Shown here: one piece after another, positions 1 to 6,727 of the stretch
Layout of the letters: every line of letters starts with the position of its first letter
Position numbering within the stretch: the stretch's first letter is position 1
The notes under the pieces: generated by a model
The model's database searches: none
What the model was told of the DNA's origin: nothing
What the model saw: only the letters and a program-made list of their open reading frames with translations
Position numbers and translations under genes: made by a program
DNA from: CAYSLC01 sp964431545
GTDB lineage: Bacteria > Desulfobacterota > Desulfobacteria > Desulfobacterales > JAABSP01
Length of the DNA stretch: 26,745 nucleotides
Reading direction: 5' to 3'
NCBI GenBank assembly: GCA_964431545.1
Contig: CAYSLC010000053.1
Span: forward strand, 1 to 26,745

Positions 1-776
1 CTCAGATATCGGCCCGGATGCTTGATCGGAATGAAATGGTGGGAGAGATAGGGGATGGCGACCTGTCCCCCATGGGTGTGCCCGCACAGCGCCAACTCCA
101 CCTTTCGGCGCGGGTCGAGATCCCCTCTCACATCCGGGGAATGGCAGAGGACGATGGTAAACGCGTCCTGTGATACATCTTTCATCGCCAGATCGATATT
201 GTACGAGAACCACACATCGTCCGTTCCGACCAGAACGATGCGATCCGCCCCCCGATCCAACGGTCTGGACCGATTGCGCAGCACCTCAAAGCCGATGCGC
301 TCCAATCCGGCCACCAGTCGATGCTCGGTCTCCTTGCCGTCCCACTGGTCGTGGTTTCCCAGCACCGCCAGTTTCGTCCCGCCCTTCAGGTTTCCCAACG
401 TCTCGATCACCAAGGGAATATACTCTCCCCCCGCCGTGGGGAGCCAGCGTTTCCAGAAATCGTTCACCGAACCGGTGATGATATCGCCGGTGATCACGAC
501 CAAGTCCTTTGGAATCTCATTGATGCGCTCCACGACCCGGTCGAGATACGATTTCCCCACCCACAGACTGGCATGCAGGTCGGAAATCTGTACGATTCGA
601 AAGCCGTCGAACGCTTCGGGCAGATTGGGAAATCGGAGCGTCACCGATTCGGTCTTCAGGTTATCCCGCCCGGCGAATCCAAAGCCGAGAAGAGCGAGGA
701 CGGAGAAGCGGAAGCCATACTTCAGGAAACTACGGCGGGTCAGCTTCTTTTCGGATTTGGATCGTTTGTTGCCCAT
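1..776 (-). CDS. Tat-exported metallophosphoesterase (3' end outside window)
   Basis: Calcineurin-like phosphoesterase, YkuE-like, probably hydrolysing phosphomono- or diesters (some relatives act on UDP-diacylglucosamine) outside the cytoplasm. The N-terminus has a twin-arginine signal (RRSFLK at residues 14-19) followed by a hydrophobic stretch ending near residue 34. The full metal-binding series follows in order: SDLH, TGD, GNHD, CHSPD and GHTHGGQ. The ATG at 774-776 is preceded by AAGGAG at normal spacing. The frame is open to the window edge, so only the first 258 codons are seen and the C-terminus is missing. It lies downstream of the PIN gene on the same strand across about 96 bp, so co-transcription is possible but not shown. 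The fold call is firm. The substrate is unknown. Confidence 0.9.
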   Translation of the reverse strand, partial: MGNKRSKSEKKLTRRSFLKYGFRFSVLALLGFGFAGRDNLKTESVTLRFPNLPEAFDGFRIVQISDLHASLWVGKSYLDRVVERINEIPKDLVVITGDIITGSVNDFWKRWLPTAGGEYIPLVIETLGNLKGGTKLAVLGNHDQWDGKETEHRLVAGLERIGFEVLRNRSRPLDRGADRIVLVGTDDVWFSYNIDLAMKDVSQDAFTIVLCHSPDVRGDLDPRRKVELALCGHTHGGQVAIPYLSHHFIPIKHPGRYL

Positions 777-872
777 GGGCTCCTTCCCTTTGTCTGTGTG
801 ACGACGCGATGATCCATTCGATTGTAGGGGATGGATTCGGTATCGAAACCCACCTGACGAGGACCTTTGCCA

Positions 873-1301
873 TTACGTCCAATTGTCCATACGAAAATCC
901 ACCGGCAAAACATCGAAATCGCCGTCATTGGTCACCAAAGTGCAATCCCCCTTTTTGGCGGTGCAAGCGATCAGAAGATCCAAATCCATGATGGATTTAC
1001 CCTTTTTTCGGAGAATAGCCTTTGTTTTACCAAATAAATTCCATATATTATCGTCAATTGCAATGGGTATGACAGCTTTTTTTAGGATCTCAATTCTTTC
1101 AAAATTGTACTCTTTCCGCTCGGAGTTCGCGGCCCCGAAATACAATTCGCCCAGAGTTGCCTCTGACATGAAAAGGGCCGTTTTCGCCATGCGGGCCTTT
1201 TCGATCACTTTTTTTTCTGCTTTGGACCGATGCTGGTCTTCTTTATCAAGGCCGTTTAGCAGATAGATGCAGTGATTCGTGTCGAGCAGATAGGACGACA
1301 C
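873..1301 (-). CDS. PIN-domain ribonuclease, VapC-like toxin
   Basis: A 142-residue PIN-domain protein, the size of VapC toxins, which are Mg-dependent RNases. The acidic active-site residues are visible: D7 in LLDTN, E52 in TLGELYFG, D106 or D108 in IMDLDLL, and D126 in VTNDGDF. The start is GTG at 1299-1301, one base after the TGA of the upstream partner, so translation is probably coupled. The coding sequence is clearly richer in A/T than the surrounding genes, which suggests acquisition by transfer. RNA targets cannot be inferred. The enzyme family is secure, and toxin function is inferred from the paired layout. Confidence 0.85.
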   Translation of the reverse strand: MSSYLLDTNHCIYLLNGLDKEDQHRSKAEKKVIEKARMAKTALFMSEATLGELYFGAANSERKEYNFERIEILKKAVIPIAIDDNIWNLFGKTKAILRKKGKSIMDLDLLIACTAKKGDCTLVTNDGDFDVLPVDFRMDNWT

Positions 1302-1302
1302 G

Positions 1303-1575
1303 TCAAGACCCGTTAAATTTTGCCTTCAGGGGCGATTTTGTTCGTAAAGATTTAATCAGGTCAATCCACTCTTCCGAAGATTCGTTTCCGGAGACGCCTT
1401 CCAAAAGATCGAACACTTTATTCCTGTTTTGCCTGTTAGATTCTGATGTCTGAAGAAATTCTTTTTCAGGCTGAATGATCAAAATATAAGTCTGGTCTAT
1501 TTGCCCATTGTTACTTTCCAACCATTGTGGCGGGATATCCCTGCCCGGAATATTTCGTAGTACCGTCTTTGCCAT
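1303..1575 (-). CDS. small protein upstream of PIN toxin, putative antitoxin
   Basis: A 90-residue acidic/basic mixed protein placed directly before the PIN gene, as antitoxins normally are. The ATG at 1573-1575 is preferred over an upstream TTG at 1597-1599 because a GGGAGGG ribosome binding site sits about six bases upstream. I do not recognise a named DNA-binding fold. The N-terminal part (MAKTVLRNIPGRDIPP) and the Lys/Leu-rich C-terminus are compatible with a short DNA-binding or toxin-binding antitoxin. Composition is A/T-rich like its partner. The antitoxin role rests on the position, size and one-base spacing, not on a recognised motif. Confidence 0.6.
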   Translation of the reverse strand: MAKTVLRNIPGRDIPPQWLESNNGQIDQTYILIIQPEKEFLQTSESNRQNRNKVFDLLEGVSGNESSEEWIDLIKSLRTKSPLKAKFNGS

Positions 1576-1771
1576 GCCATCCCTCCCGCACCTGTTCAAA
1601 TCTAAATAAGTTTAAGGGTTTGTTCAGAATTGATTGACTCTTACAGACCCCCGAGCGATCTTGTATGGAACAAAGAATAAAGCAGATTGCCGGCATTGAA
1701 AAGGAAAAATGGGGGGCAGGAAAAATGGCGCGGACCAAAACCCGCATCAGTGCGTACGGGCTGTAAAAAAT

Positions 1772-1803
1772 AAAAAGGGGCACGGTTTTCACCGCAACCC
1801 CTT
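1772..1803 (-). terminator. rho-independent terminator after tRNA-Phe
   Basis: Read on the minus strand, AAGGGG pairs with CCCCTT and an inner CGGT pairs with ACCG around a GAAA-type loop. The hairpin is followed by CTTTTTATTTTTT. It lies 12 bases past the tRNA 3' end and should release the tRNA transcript before the toxin-antitoxin pair. Confidence 0.8.
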
Positions 1804-1815
1804 GATATTCCGAGA

Positions 1816-1888
1816 TGCCGAGGGACAGAATCGAACTGCCGACACGGGGATTTTCAGTCCCCTGCTCTACCGACTGAGCTACCTCGGC
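1816..1888 (-). tRNA. tRNA-Phe (anticodon GAA)
   Basis: A complete 73-nt cloverleaf. The acceptor stem is GCCGAGG/CCTCGGC with discriminator A. The D arm is GCTC..GAGC, and the anticodon stem GGGGA/TCCCC has loop CTGAAAA (anticodon GAA). The T arm carries the GTTCGATTC-type loop. The 3' CCA is not encoded and must be added by the CCA-adding enzyme. The gene is transcribed alone from a consensus promoter and ends at a terminator. Confidence 0.97.
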
Positions 1889-1907
1889 GTGGCAAGAACA
1901 AAAGGCT

Positions 1908-1936
1908 TTATAAAAGAGGCCGGCGGATTTTGTCAA
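1908..1936 (-). promoter_or_regulatory. sigma-70 promoter of tRNA-Phe
   Basis: On the minus strand TTGACA (1936-1931) and TTATAA (1913-1908) are separated by exactly 17 bases. The start site would be near 1901, about 13 bases before the tRNA. The -35 box overlaps the last codons of rsmE. Confidence 0.8.
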
Positions 1937-2694
1937 GCATTTTTTCGGGACAGGTCGCCGAAGAGGTACTGGACCAGGGCGCAGGCGGCCACGGCCGCCG
2001 TCTCGGCCCGGAGGATCCGGGGGCCGAGGGTCGCCCGGAGGCAGCCCGCTTCCGACGCCCGCCGGGCCTCCGCCGCCGTGAACCCGCCCTCCGGACCCAC
2101 CAGGACCAGCAGGGACCGAAGATCGGCGCCCCGGAAGGGATGGCTCAACAGATCGACCGGCGCCTCCTCCCCCTCCCAGAAGAGGACCCCGCCGTCGAGC
2201 CCCCCGGCCGCCGCCAGGACCTCGTCAAAGCCCGCCACCGGATCGATGGCCGGGGGCCGGCTCCGCCCGCACTGCTTCACCGCCTCCCGGGCGAGCTTCT
2301 CCCACCGCTCCAGGCGGGACGCCATCCGCCTCGCATCCGGCACCGGGACCGACCGGGCGCACCGGAAGGGGATCAGCCGGGCGATCCCCAGCTCCGTGAG
2401 GGGCCGGATCAGATCGTCCATCTTCCGGTCCTTGAGGAGCCCCTGGGCCAGGGTGATGGAGAGCGGCGATTCCCCGACCCCGGCCGTCGTCTCCAGGATC
2501 TCCACCGAAACCGCTCCGGGGGTGATCCGCCGGATGGCCGCCCGGTAAGATGTTCCGGTGCCGTCGAAGAGGGCGATCTCCGCGCCGGGGGTCAGGCGCA
2601 GGACCTTCCGGATGTGGTCGGCGTCCGGACCCGTGACCGCCGTGGCGCCGCCTTGCACGGCCCCGGGATCGATGAAGAACCGTCTGGGCGCCAT
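1933..2694 (-). CDS. rsmE: 16S rRNA (uracil-1498-N3)-methyltransferase
   Basis: A SPOUT-family enzyme that methylates N3 of U1498 in 16S rRNA using S-adenosylmethionine. At 253 residues it has the family length. It starts with the family N-terminus (MAPRRFFIDP, PUA-like domain) and carries the C-terminal trefoil-knot SAM motifs LVGPEGGF and LGPRILRAETA, matching the RsmE signature with Ala where Thr is commoner. The ATG at 2692-2694 lies five bases after the nikO stop, so rsmE is probably the last gene of the nik transcript. That is a housekeeping gene riding on a metal-uptake operon, unless an internal promoter exists. None was obvious. Confidence 0.95.
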   Translation of the reverse strand: MAPRRFFIDPGAVQGGATAVTGPDADHIRKVLRLTPGAEIALFDGTGTSYRAAIRRITPGAVSVEILETTAGVGESPLSITLAQGLLKDRKMDDLIRPLTELGIARLIPFRCARSVPVPDARRMASRLERWEKLAREAVKQCGRSRPPAIDPVAGFDEVLAAAGGLDGGVLFWEGEEAPVDLLSHPFRGADLRSLLVLVGPEGGFTAAEARRASEAGCLRATLGPRILRAETAAVAACALVQYLFGDLSRKNA

Positions 2695-2699
2695 CTTCG

Positions 2700-3428
2700 C
2701 TACCGGTGCTCGTGGGGGTGGGAGCCGTGGGGATGGGCGTGGACGTGCTGGTGGAGGCTCACCTTCCGGTCGGTGAGGATCTTTCCCCCCTCCATGACGT
2801 AGACCGCGTTGGTCACCTCGGCCAAAAACTCCATCTCGTGGGAGATGAGGAGGAAGGTGAGGTCGAGGTCGGCCAGAATCTCCATGAGCCGGGACCGGGT
2901 CCGGTCGTCGAGGCCCGTGGTCGGTTCGTCCAGCAAAAGGACCTCCGGCGACATGGCCAGGACCGTGGCCAGGGAGACGAGCCGCTTCTCCCCGCCCGAG
3001 AGCTGGTGGGTCACCCGGTCCTCGAAGCCGTCGAGGCCCAGATAGGCGAGGGTCTTCCGGGCGATCCCCACCGCCTCGTCCCGGGGCTTGCCCAGGTTGA
3101 GGGGGCCGAAGGCGACATCCTCCAGGACCGTGGGGCAGAAGAGCTGGTCGTCGGCGTCCTGGAAGAGGAGGCCCACCTTCCGGTAGACCCCGTCGAAGTC
3201 GGCCGGCGTCTTCCGGACCTTACCGAAGACCTCCACCCGCCCCCGGTTCGGCTTCAACAGCCCCATGATCACGTGGAAGAGGGTGGTCTTGCCGCTGCCG
3301 TTGGGGCCGAGCAGGCCGATGCGGTCCCCCCGGCGCACCGTGAGGTCGGCGCCGTCGAGGATCGTCCCCCGGCCCGGATAGGCGAAGGCGACGTCGGAGA
3401 GGACTATGACGGGAGCAGGTGCATCCAT
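2700..3428 (-). CDS. nikO: ECF nickel/cobalt transporter ATPase, with His-rich tail
   Basis: The ATP-binding subunit (CbiO/NikO type) that powers nickel or cobalt import with NikQ. Its 242 residues show Walker A GPNGSGKT (41-48), a Q-loop glutamine near residue 90, signature LSGGEK (143-148), Walker B LLLDEP (164-169) and the switch His in ISHE. The start at ATG 3426-3428 overlaps the nikQ end by 25 bases and gives the normal N-terminus; longer upstream frames are shadows. The last 17 residues are unusual, with alternate residues His (eight His between 226 and 241), a likely cytoplasmic metal-binding tail. Nickel versus cobalt cannot be settled by this subunit alone. Confidence 0.93.
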   Translation of the reverse strand: MDAPAPVIVLSDVAFAYPGRGTILDGADLTVRRGDRIGLLGPNGSGKTTLFHVIMGLLKPNRGRVEVFGKVRKTPADFDGVYRKVGLLFQDADDQLFCPTVLEDVAFGPLNLGKPRDEAVGIARKTLAYLGLDGFEDRVTHQLSGGEKRLVSLATVLAMSPEVLLLDEPTTGLDDRTRSRLMEILADLDLTFLLISHEMEFLAEVTNAVYVMEGGKILTDRKVSLHQHVHAHPHGSHPHEHR

Positions 3429-4174
3429 TCGATGAGACACAGCCCGATGGTGGCCGCCAGCATGGCGCCCGATTCGATCCGGTTCTCCCTGGAGTCCCGG
3501 AAACGGTGGAGGGAGTGGAACCGGCCCTTGAACCCCCGGCACCGCATGGCCAGATGGACCCGCTCGGCCCGGGCCGAGGCCTTTACGAAGAGCATCCCCA
3601 ACAGATAGGCGTAGGTCCGGTAGGTGTGGAGGTTGGTCCCCGGCTTGAACCCCCGGATTTTGGCGGCCCGCAGGAGGCGCTGGTACTCCCCCTCCAGAAC
3701 GAAGACGTACCGGTAGGTGAGCAGCAGCAGGTGGACGATCCGCTCCGGGCACCGGAGGCGGTTGAGGCTGTGGCCCAGGGTGATCAGGTCGAGGGTCCCC
3801 ACCCAGGCGGTGAGGGCCAGGAGGATGGCGTTCGATTTGAGGGTGATCCGTCCGGCCAGGCGGAGTCCTTCATGGGTGGCCGTCAGCGGCCCCAGGGAGA
3901 AGGCCGGCGCCCCCGCGTGGGTCAGGGGGAGGACCAGCCAGAGCAGGAGGAGGAACCCCCAGACCGGGAGGAGCCGCCGGAGGAGGGCGGCCCAGGGGAG
4001 CCGGGCCAACAGGACCAAAAGGAGCGCCATCCCCAGGGCCGTCCAGAGGGTGGCGAAGCCGTCGGCCAGGGCCGTCACCACCGAGAAGAGGGCCGCCAGG
4101 AGGACCCGGGACCGGGGGTCCATCCGGTGGACCGGCGAGTCGCCGGCCGCGAAGGGGGTCTCCAGGGAGGGCAT
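3404..4174 (-). CDS. nikQ: ECF nickel/cobalt transporter transmembrane T-subunit
   Basis: The CbiQ/NikQ-type energy-coupling membrane protein, which joins the two ATPases to the substrate-binding NikM. It has 256 residues with about five hydrophobic segments and the two short cytoplasmic Ala-Arg-Gly coupling motifs of the family, AAKIRGF and AMRCRGF. ATG 4172-4174 follows the nikL stop by three bases. Its 3' end overlaps nikO by 25 bases, so translation is coupled. Family membership is firm. Confidence 0.92.
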   Translation of the reverse strand: MPSLETPFAAGDSPVHRMDPRSRVLLAALFSVVTALADGFATLWTALGMALLLVLLARLPWAALLRRLLPVWGFLLLLWLVLPLTHAGAPAFSLGPLTATHEGLRLAGRITLKSNAILLALTAWVGTLDLITLGHSLNRLRCPERIVHLLLLTYRYVFVLEGEYQRLLRAAKIRGFKPGTNLHTYRTYAYLLGMLFVKASARAERVHLAMRCRGFKGRFHSLHRFRDSRENRIESGAMLAATIGLCLIEWMHLLPS

Positions 4175-4177
4175 GGG

Positions 4178-4876
4178 TCAGCTTGGCTCCGTTCCGCGGC
4201 CCCCGCGCCGGGAATGGACATAGGCCGCCACCCCGGCCAGGCCGAAGATGTAGCCGATGCCGCCGAAGATCTCCGTGGCCGACGGCCCCCGGCTTTCGCC
4301 GGCCGCCGCCATGCGGATCACCGGGGCCAGCTTCCGGTCGAGGGTCCGGTCCAGCCGGTCCATCTGCGCTTCCAACTGTTTCGCCAGCCGAGCCTCCAGG
4401 GCCCTCTCCACCGCCGCCTGGAGGGCTTCGGGGGGGATGGCCGGGGGGGCCGGATCCGTCGATGGGGCTTCGGCGGTCTTCTCTTCGGCGGGCGGGGCCG
4501 CCCCTGTGGATGGCTCGGGCGGTTTCTCCGGACCCGGCGCCGCCCCCAGCTCCGCCTCCCGGACCCGCCACTCCCCCCGATGGCCCATGCCGGCGTCCAC
4601 CGCGATGATCAGGTCGCTCCGTTGGGGGGCGGGGAAGGCGAAGGTCCCCGCGTCGTCGGTCTCGCCCGTGAGCAGGGTCGTCCCGTCCGGATCGGCGACC
4701 GTGACAGCGCCCCCCTGGACCGGCCGGCCGGAGCCGAATCGGCTCTCCACATGGACCGTCTCCCCCTCCACCCAGGCGAAGACGGTGAGGCGGTGGGCCG
4801 AGGCCGGCCCGGGCGCCGCCAGCCAGAGGGCCAGGGTCGAAAGCAGGATCGCTCGGATCAGGGTCGGATATTCCAT
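4178..4876 (-). CDS. nikL: exported NikL-like component of nickel/cobalt ECF transporter
   Basis: A 232-residue protein in the nikL position of nikKMLQO operons. It has a Sec signal peptide (hydrophobic residues 7-20, ASA at 25-27), a beta-rich carboxypeptidase-regulatory-like region (about 28-100), a Pro/Ala-rich linker (110-150), a charged coiled-coil segment (150-195), and a C-terminal membrane helix near 206-222 followed by basic residues. Cleavage after ASA would leave His28 as the first residue. ATG 4874-4876 has an AAGGAGA ribosome binding site; longer frames are shadows. In this class of transporter NikL substitutes for the small subunit NikN, and that role is inferred from layout. 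Confidence 0.8.
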   Translation of the reverse strand: MEYPTLIRAILLSTLALWLAAPGPASAHRLTVFAWVEGETVHVESRFGSGRPVQGGAVTVADPDGTTLLTGETDDAGTFAFPAPQRSDLIIAVDAGMGHRGEWRVREAELGAAPGPEKPPEPSTGAAPPAEEKTAEAPSTDPAPPAIPPEALQAAVERALEARLAKQLEAQMDRLDRTLDRKLAPVIRMAAAGESRGPSATEIFGGIGYIFGLAGVAAYVHSRRGGRGTEPS

Positions 4877-4914
4877 GGGATTCGGTCTCCTTTTCGGTTC
4901 ATGCCGGGCGCCGG

Positions 4915-5520
4915 TCACGCCGGCCCCCCCGGCAGCAGCCCCGGCTGGACTTTTTTCAAAAACGCCACGCAGAAGACGGTGACGATCCCCTCGATGAACA
5001 TCACCGGGAGGTTGGCCGTCACCACGGCGATGGAGACCTCCAGGAAGCTCTCCTGGGTGAAGGTCAGCGCCAGGCCGACGATGAGGCCGGAGAGGGCCAC
5101 CGAGAGGAACCCGCAGGCAAAGGCCGCCGCCGGGGCGGCCCGATGGCCCCCGGCGGCCATCGGGCCGAAGAGGAGGCCGCAGAGGACCGCCGGGGCCGCC
5201 ATGATGACGGTGTTGACCCCCAGGGTGGTGATCCCGCCGTACTGGAAGAGGACCCCCTGGAGGATCAGGGCCACCAGGATGGCCGGGAACGCGGCCCACC
5301 CCAGCATCAGGCCGACGATGCCGTTTAAAACCAGATGGACGCTGGAGGGGCCCACCGGGACATGGACCAGGGAGGCGACGAAAAAGGAGGCGGCCAGGAC
5401 CCCGGTCCGGGCCACCCGGTCGTAGTCCATCCGCTTGAGGCCCACGGCGGTGCCGGCCGCCGCCAGGGCCGCGCCGGTAAGAAGCACCGGGCCCGAGAGG
5501 ACCCCTTCCGAGATGTGCAT
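4915..5520 (-). CDS. nikM: ECF nickel/cobalt substrate-binding membrane protein (CbiM/NikM)
   Basis: The S-component that binds the metal ion, 201 residues with six or so membrane helices. It starts MHISEGVL, the hallmark CbiM/NikM N-terminus in which Met1 and His2 enter the metal site. A further His pair (H53 and H62 in HVPVGPSSVHL) is present. ATG 5518-5520 lies 15 bases after the nikK stop and has a GGAG-like ribosome binding site. Length matches free-standing CbiM/NikM, with no fused NikN domain, which fits the presence of separate nikK and nikL. The family is secure, and nickel is preferred over cobalt by operon type. Confidence 0.93.
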   Translation of the reverse strand: MHISEGVLSGPVLLTGAALAAAGTAVGLKRMDYDRVARTGVLAASFFVASLVHVPVGPSSVHLVLNGIVGLMLGWAAFPAILVALILQGVLFQYGGITTLGVNTVIMAAPAVLCGLLFGPMAAGGHRAAPAAAFACGFLSVALSGLIVGLALTFTQESFLEVSIAVVTANLPVMFIEGIVTVFCVAFLKKVQPGLLPGGPA

Positions 5521-5535
5521 CTCAGATGGACTCCG

Positions 5536-6315
5536 TCATTTTGTGCGCCAGTCGTGGAACCGGACCCAGATCACCGCCCCCAGCTCCACCTCCTTCTCCT
5601 CCCCCTCATGGTCAAAGGTGAAGTCGGCGCCGTTCAGGGCCGAGAACCCCCACCAGCCGGCCCGGGGGGCCGCATAGGTGAAGACCCCGTCGGCGTCCGC
5701 CTTGATGGTCTGGGTGATCATCAGGTCGTCCGGGGCCTGGGCCTTGCCGTCCTGATTGAAATATTCCACCTCCACCTCGGCGTGGGGGACCGGCTTTCCG
5801 TCCAGCTTGACGATCCCCTGGAAGACGTTGCCGGCATAGAGGCCGAAGGGCCGGGAGAGGGGCACGATCTCGGTCATCAGGCCCACCTCGGCGTCCCACC
5901 CCGCGTCGACGCCGTAGGCGGCCACCACCGTCTTGGTGTAGTGAATGATGAAAAGATCCTCGGCCGGCTCCCAGTACGGGGTCGGCTCCATGAAGAAGAT
6001 GTGGGCGCCGGGCCGCTTCAGGGGGACCGTCGCCGTCCAGGCGGCGTGGTCCATCACCTGTGTCTGGGTGAGGGACGAGGCCAGGTCGGTGGTCTTTCCG
6101 TCGGCCACCATCCCGAAGGTCTTCGGCTTGGCCAGCGCCATGCCGATCCCCTCGAAGGGGTGGGAGAAGGAGAGGGTCAGGGTCACGCTCCGCTCCCCCT
6201 CCGGCGCGACCATGGAATCGGACGGAATCACCATGCCGAAGTGGGCCGGCGCCGGGGCCGCCGCGGCGAGCAGGAGAAGGGAAAGGGTCAAGATGCCGAT
6301 GATCTGCTTTGTCAC
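5536..6315 (-). CDS. nikK: periplasmic NikK-like metal-transport protein (DUF4198 / COG5266)
   Basis: A 259-residue exported protein of the DUF4198 family, found with nickel/cobalt ECF transporters and thought to assist metal capture outside the membrane. It has a Sec signal (hydrophobic 5-20, APA at 22-24) whose cleavage would expose His25 (HFGMVIP). The C-terminal part is a beta-sandwich with a typical ADADGVFTY turn and AGWWGFSA. GTG at 6313-6315 is chosen because AAGGAGG lies six bases upstream; an ATG at 6334-6336 precedes that site. It is first in the operon, behind a regulated-looking leader. Biochemical activity is not established by sequence. Confidence 0.85.
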   Translation of the reverse strand: MTKQIIGILTLSLLLLAAAAPAPAHFGMVIPSDSMVAPEGERSVTLTLSFSHPFEGIGMALAKPKTFGMVADGKTTDLASSLTQTQVMDHAAWTATVPLKRPGAHIFFMEPTPYWEPAEDLFIIHYTKTVVAAYGVDAGWDAEVGLMTEIVPLSRPFGLYAGNVFQGIVKLDGKPVPHAEVEVEYFNQDGKAQAPDDLMITQTIKADADGVFTYAAPRAGWWGFSALNGADFTFDHEGEEKEVELGAVIWVRFHDWRTK

Positions 6316-6336
6316 GAGAACCTCCTTGGTTTGCAT

Positions 6337-6387
6337 AAAAAAAACCACGAAACAATCGTATCTCCCTGATACGGCTGGCCTTCGTGG
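6337..6387 (-). terminator. terminator hairpin in the nikK leader (attenuator candidate)
   Basis: On the minus strand CCACGAA (6387-6381) pairs with TTCGTGG (6351-6345), an inner CGTATC pairs with GATACG, and eight T follow (6344-6337). The T run ends only about ten bases before the AAGGAGG of nikK, so the hairpin lies inside the 5' untranslated leader of the operon rather than after a gene. Confidence 0.7.
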
Positions 6388-6460
6388 CGGTGGTGGCTGC
6401 GCCCGGAGCGCATCGAAATGTCGGGAATCTCTCGTTGCCGGCTTCTTGCCCGCAGGTTTC
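6388..6460 (-). promoter_or_regulatory. structured leader RNA of the nik operon (unclassified)
   Basis: The roughly 70 bases between the predicted start site and the leader terminator can form small hairpins, for example TGCGC/GCGCA around TCCGG and GGC/GCC around AAGAA. I could not fit them to cobalamin, NiCo or other riboswitch consensus. Whether they form an aptamer or an antiterminator is open. Confidence 0.35.
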
Positions 6461-6481
6461 GGGAAATTCATACCCGAAACC
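6455..6481. promoter_or_regulatory. perfect 9-9-9 inverted repeat over nik promoter (operator)
   Basis: GGTTTCGGG (6455-6463), nine bases, then CCCGAAACC (6473-6481) form a perfect inverted repeat. It covers the -10 box of the nik promoter, the expected place for a repressor. It does not match the GTATGA-N16-TCATAC NikR operator. Confidence 0.65.
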
Positions 6482-6495
6482 GCGCGGGGAGTCAA
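6467..6495 (-). promoter_or_regulatory. sigma-70 promoter of nik operon
   Basis: On the minus strand TTGACT (6495-6490) and TATGAA (6472-6467) are 17 bases apart. A start near 6460 gives a leader of about 145 bases to the nikK GTG. Confidence 0.65.
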
Positions 6496-6565
6496 CAGCC
6501 GAATCAAAAGGGTCGAGCCGGGCCGCCGGGGGGTCGGCTCCGGTGGTAATGGCTTCGGGATCGTA

Positions 6566-6593
6566 TTGACATCCCGGAGCAATGGGATATATT
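6566..6593 (+). promoter_or_regulatory. sigma-70 promoter of DUF1573 selenoprotein gene
   Basis: TTGACA (6566-6571) and TATATT (6588-6593) with a 16-base spacer, diverging from the nik promoter. Transcription from about 6600 gives a leader of about 128 bases. The leader contains a run of seven T at 6690-6696 preceded by GGGGCC, which could close a G/C-rich hairpin with GGCCTT at about 6629-6634 by G-U pairing. Confidence 0.65.
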
Positions 6594-6727
6594 CTACCGG
6601 AACATCGAGAACGGAATCGCGGGCCTTGAGCCTCCCCTCCGCCTCCGGGTTGCCGGGGGGACCGTCGGGGGCGGGCATGTTTCGGGGCCTTTTTTTCGTA
6701 CCCATAACCTTGAGGAGATAAGGATCC

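Noticed and set aside
1816..1838. Integration site (att repeat) of the tRNA-Phe 3' end
   Set aside because: No second copy of the tRNA end was seen in the window and no integrase gene is present.
3419..5425. A 668-residue plus-strand open frame over the nik operon
   Set aside because: Low-complexity Gly/Pro/Glu/Arg sequence antisense to genes with clear motifs. It is a GC-rich shadow.
6388..6460. Cobalamin or NiCo riboswitch
   Set aside because: The B12-box and NiCo core sequences I know are not present. The leader is reported only as unclassified.
6455..6481. NikR operator
   Set aside because: A GTATGA half-site occurs at the -10, but no TCATAC partner is found 16 bases away.
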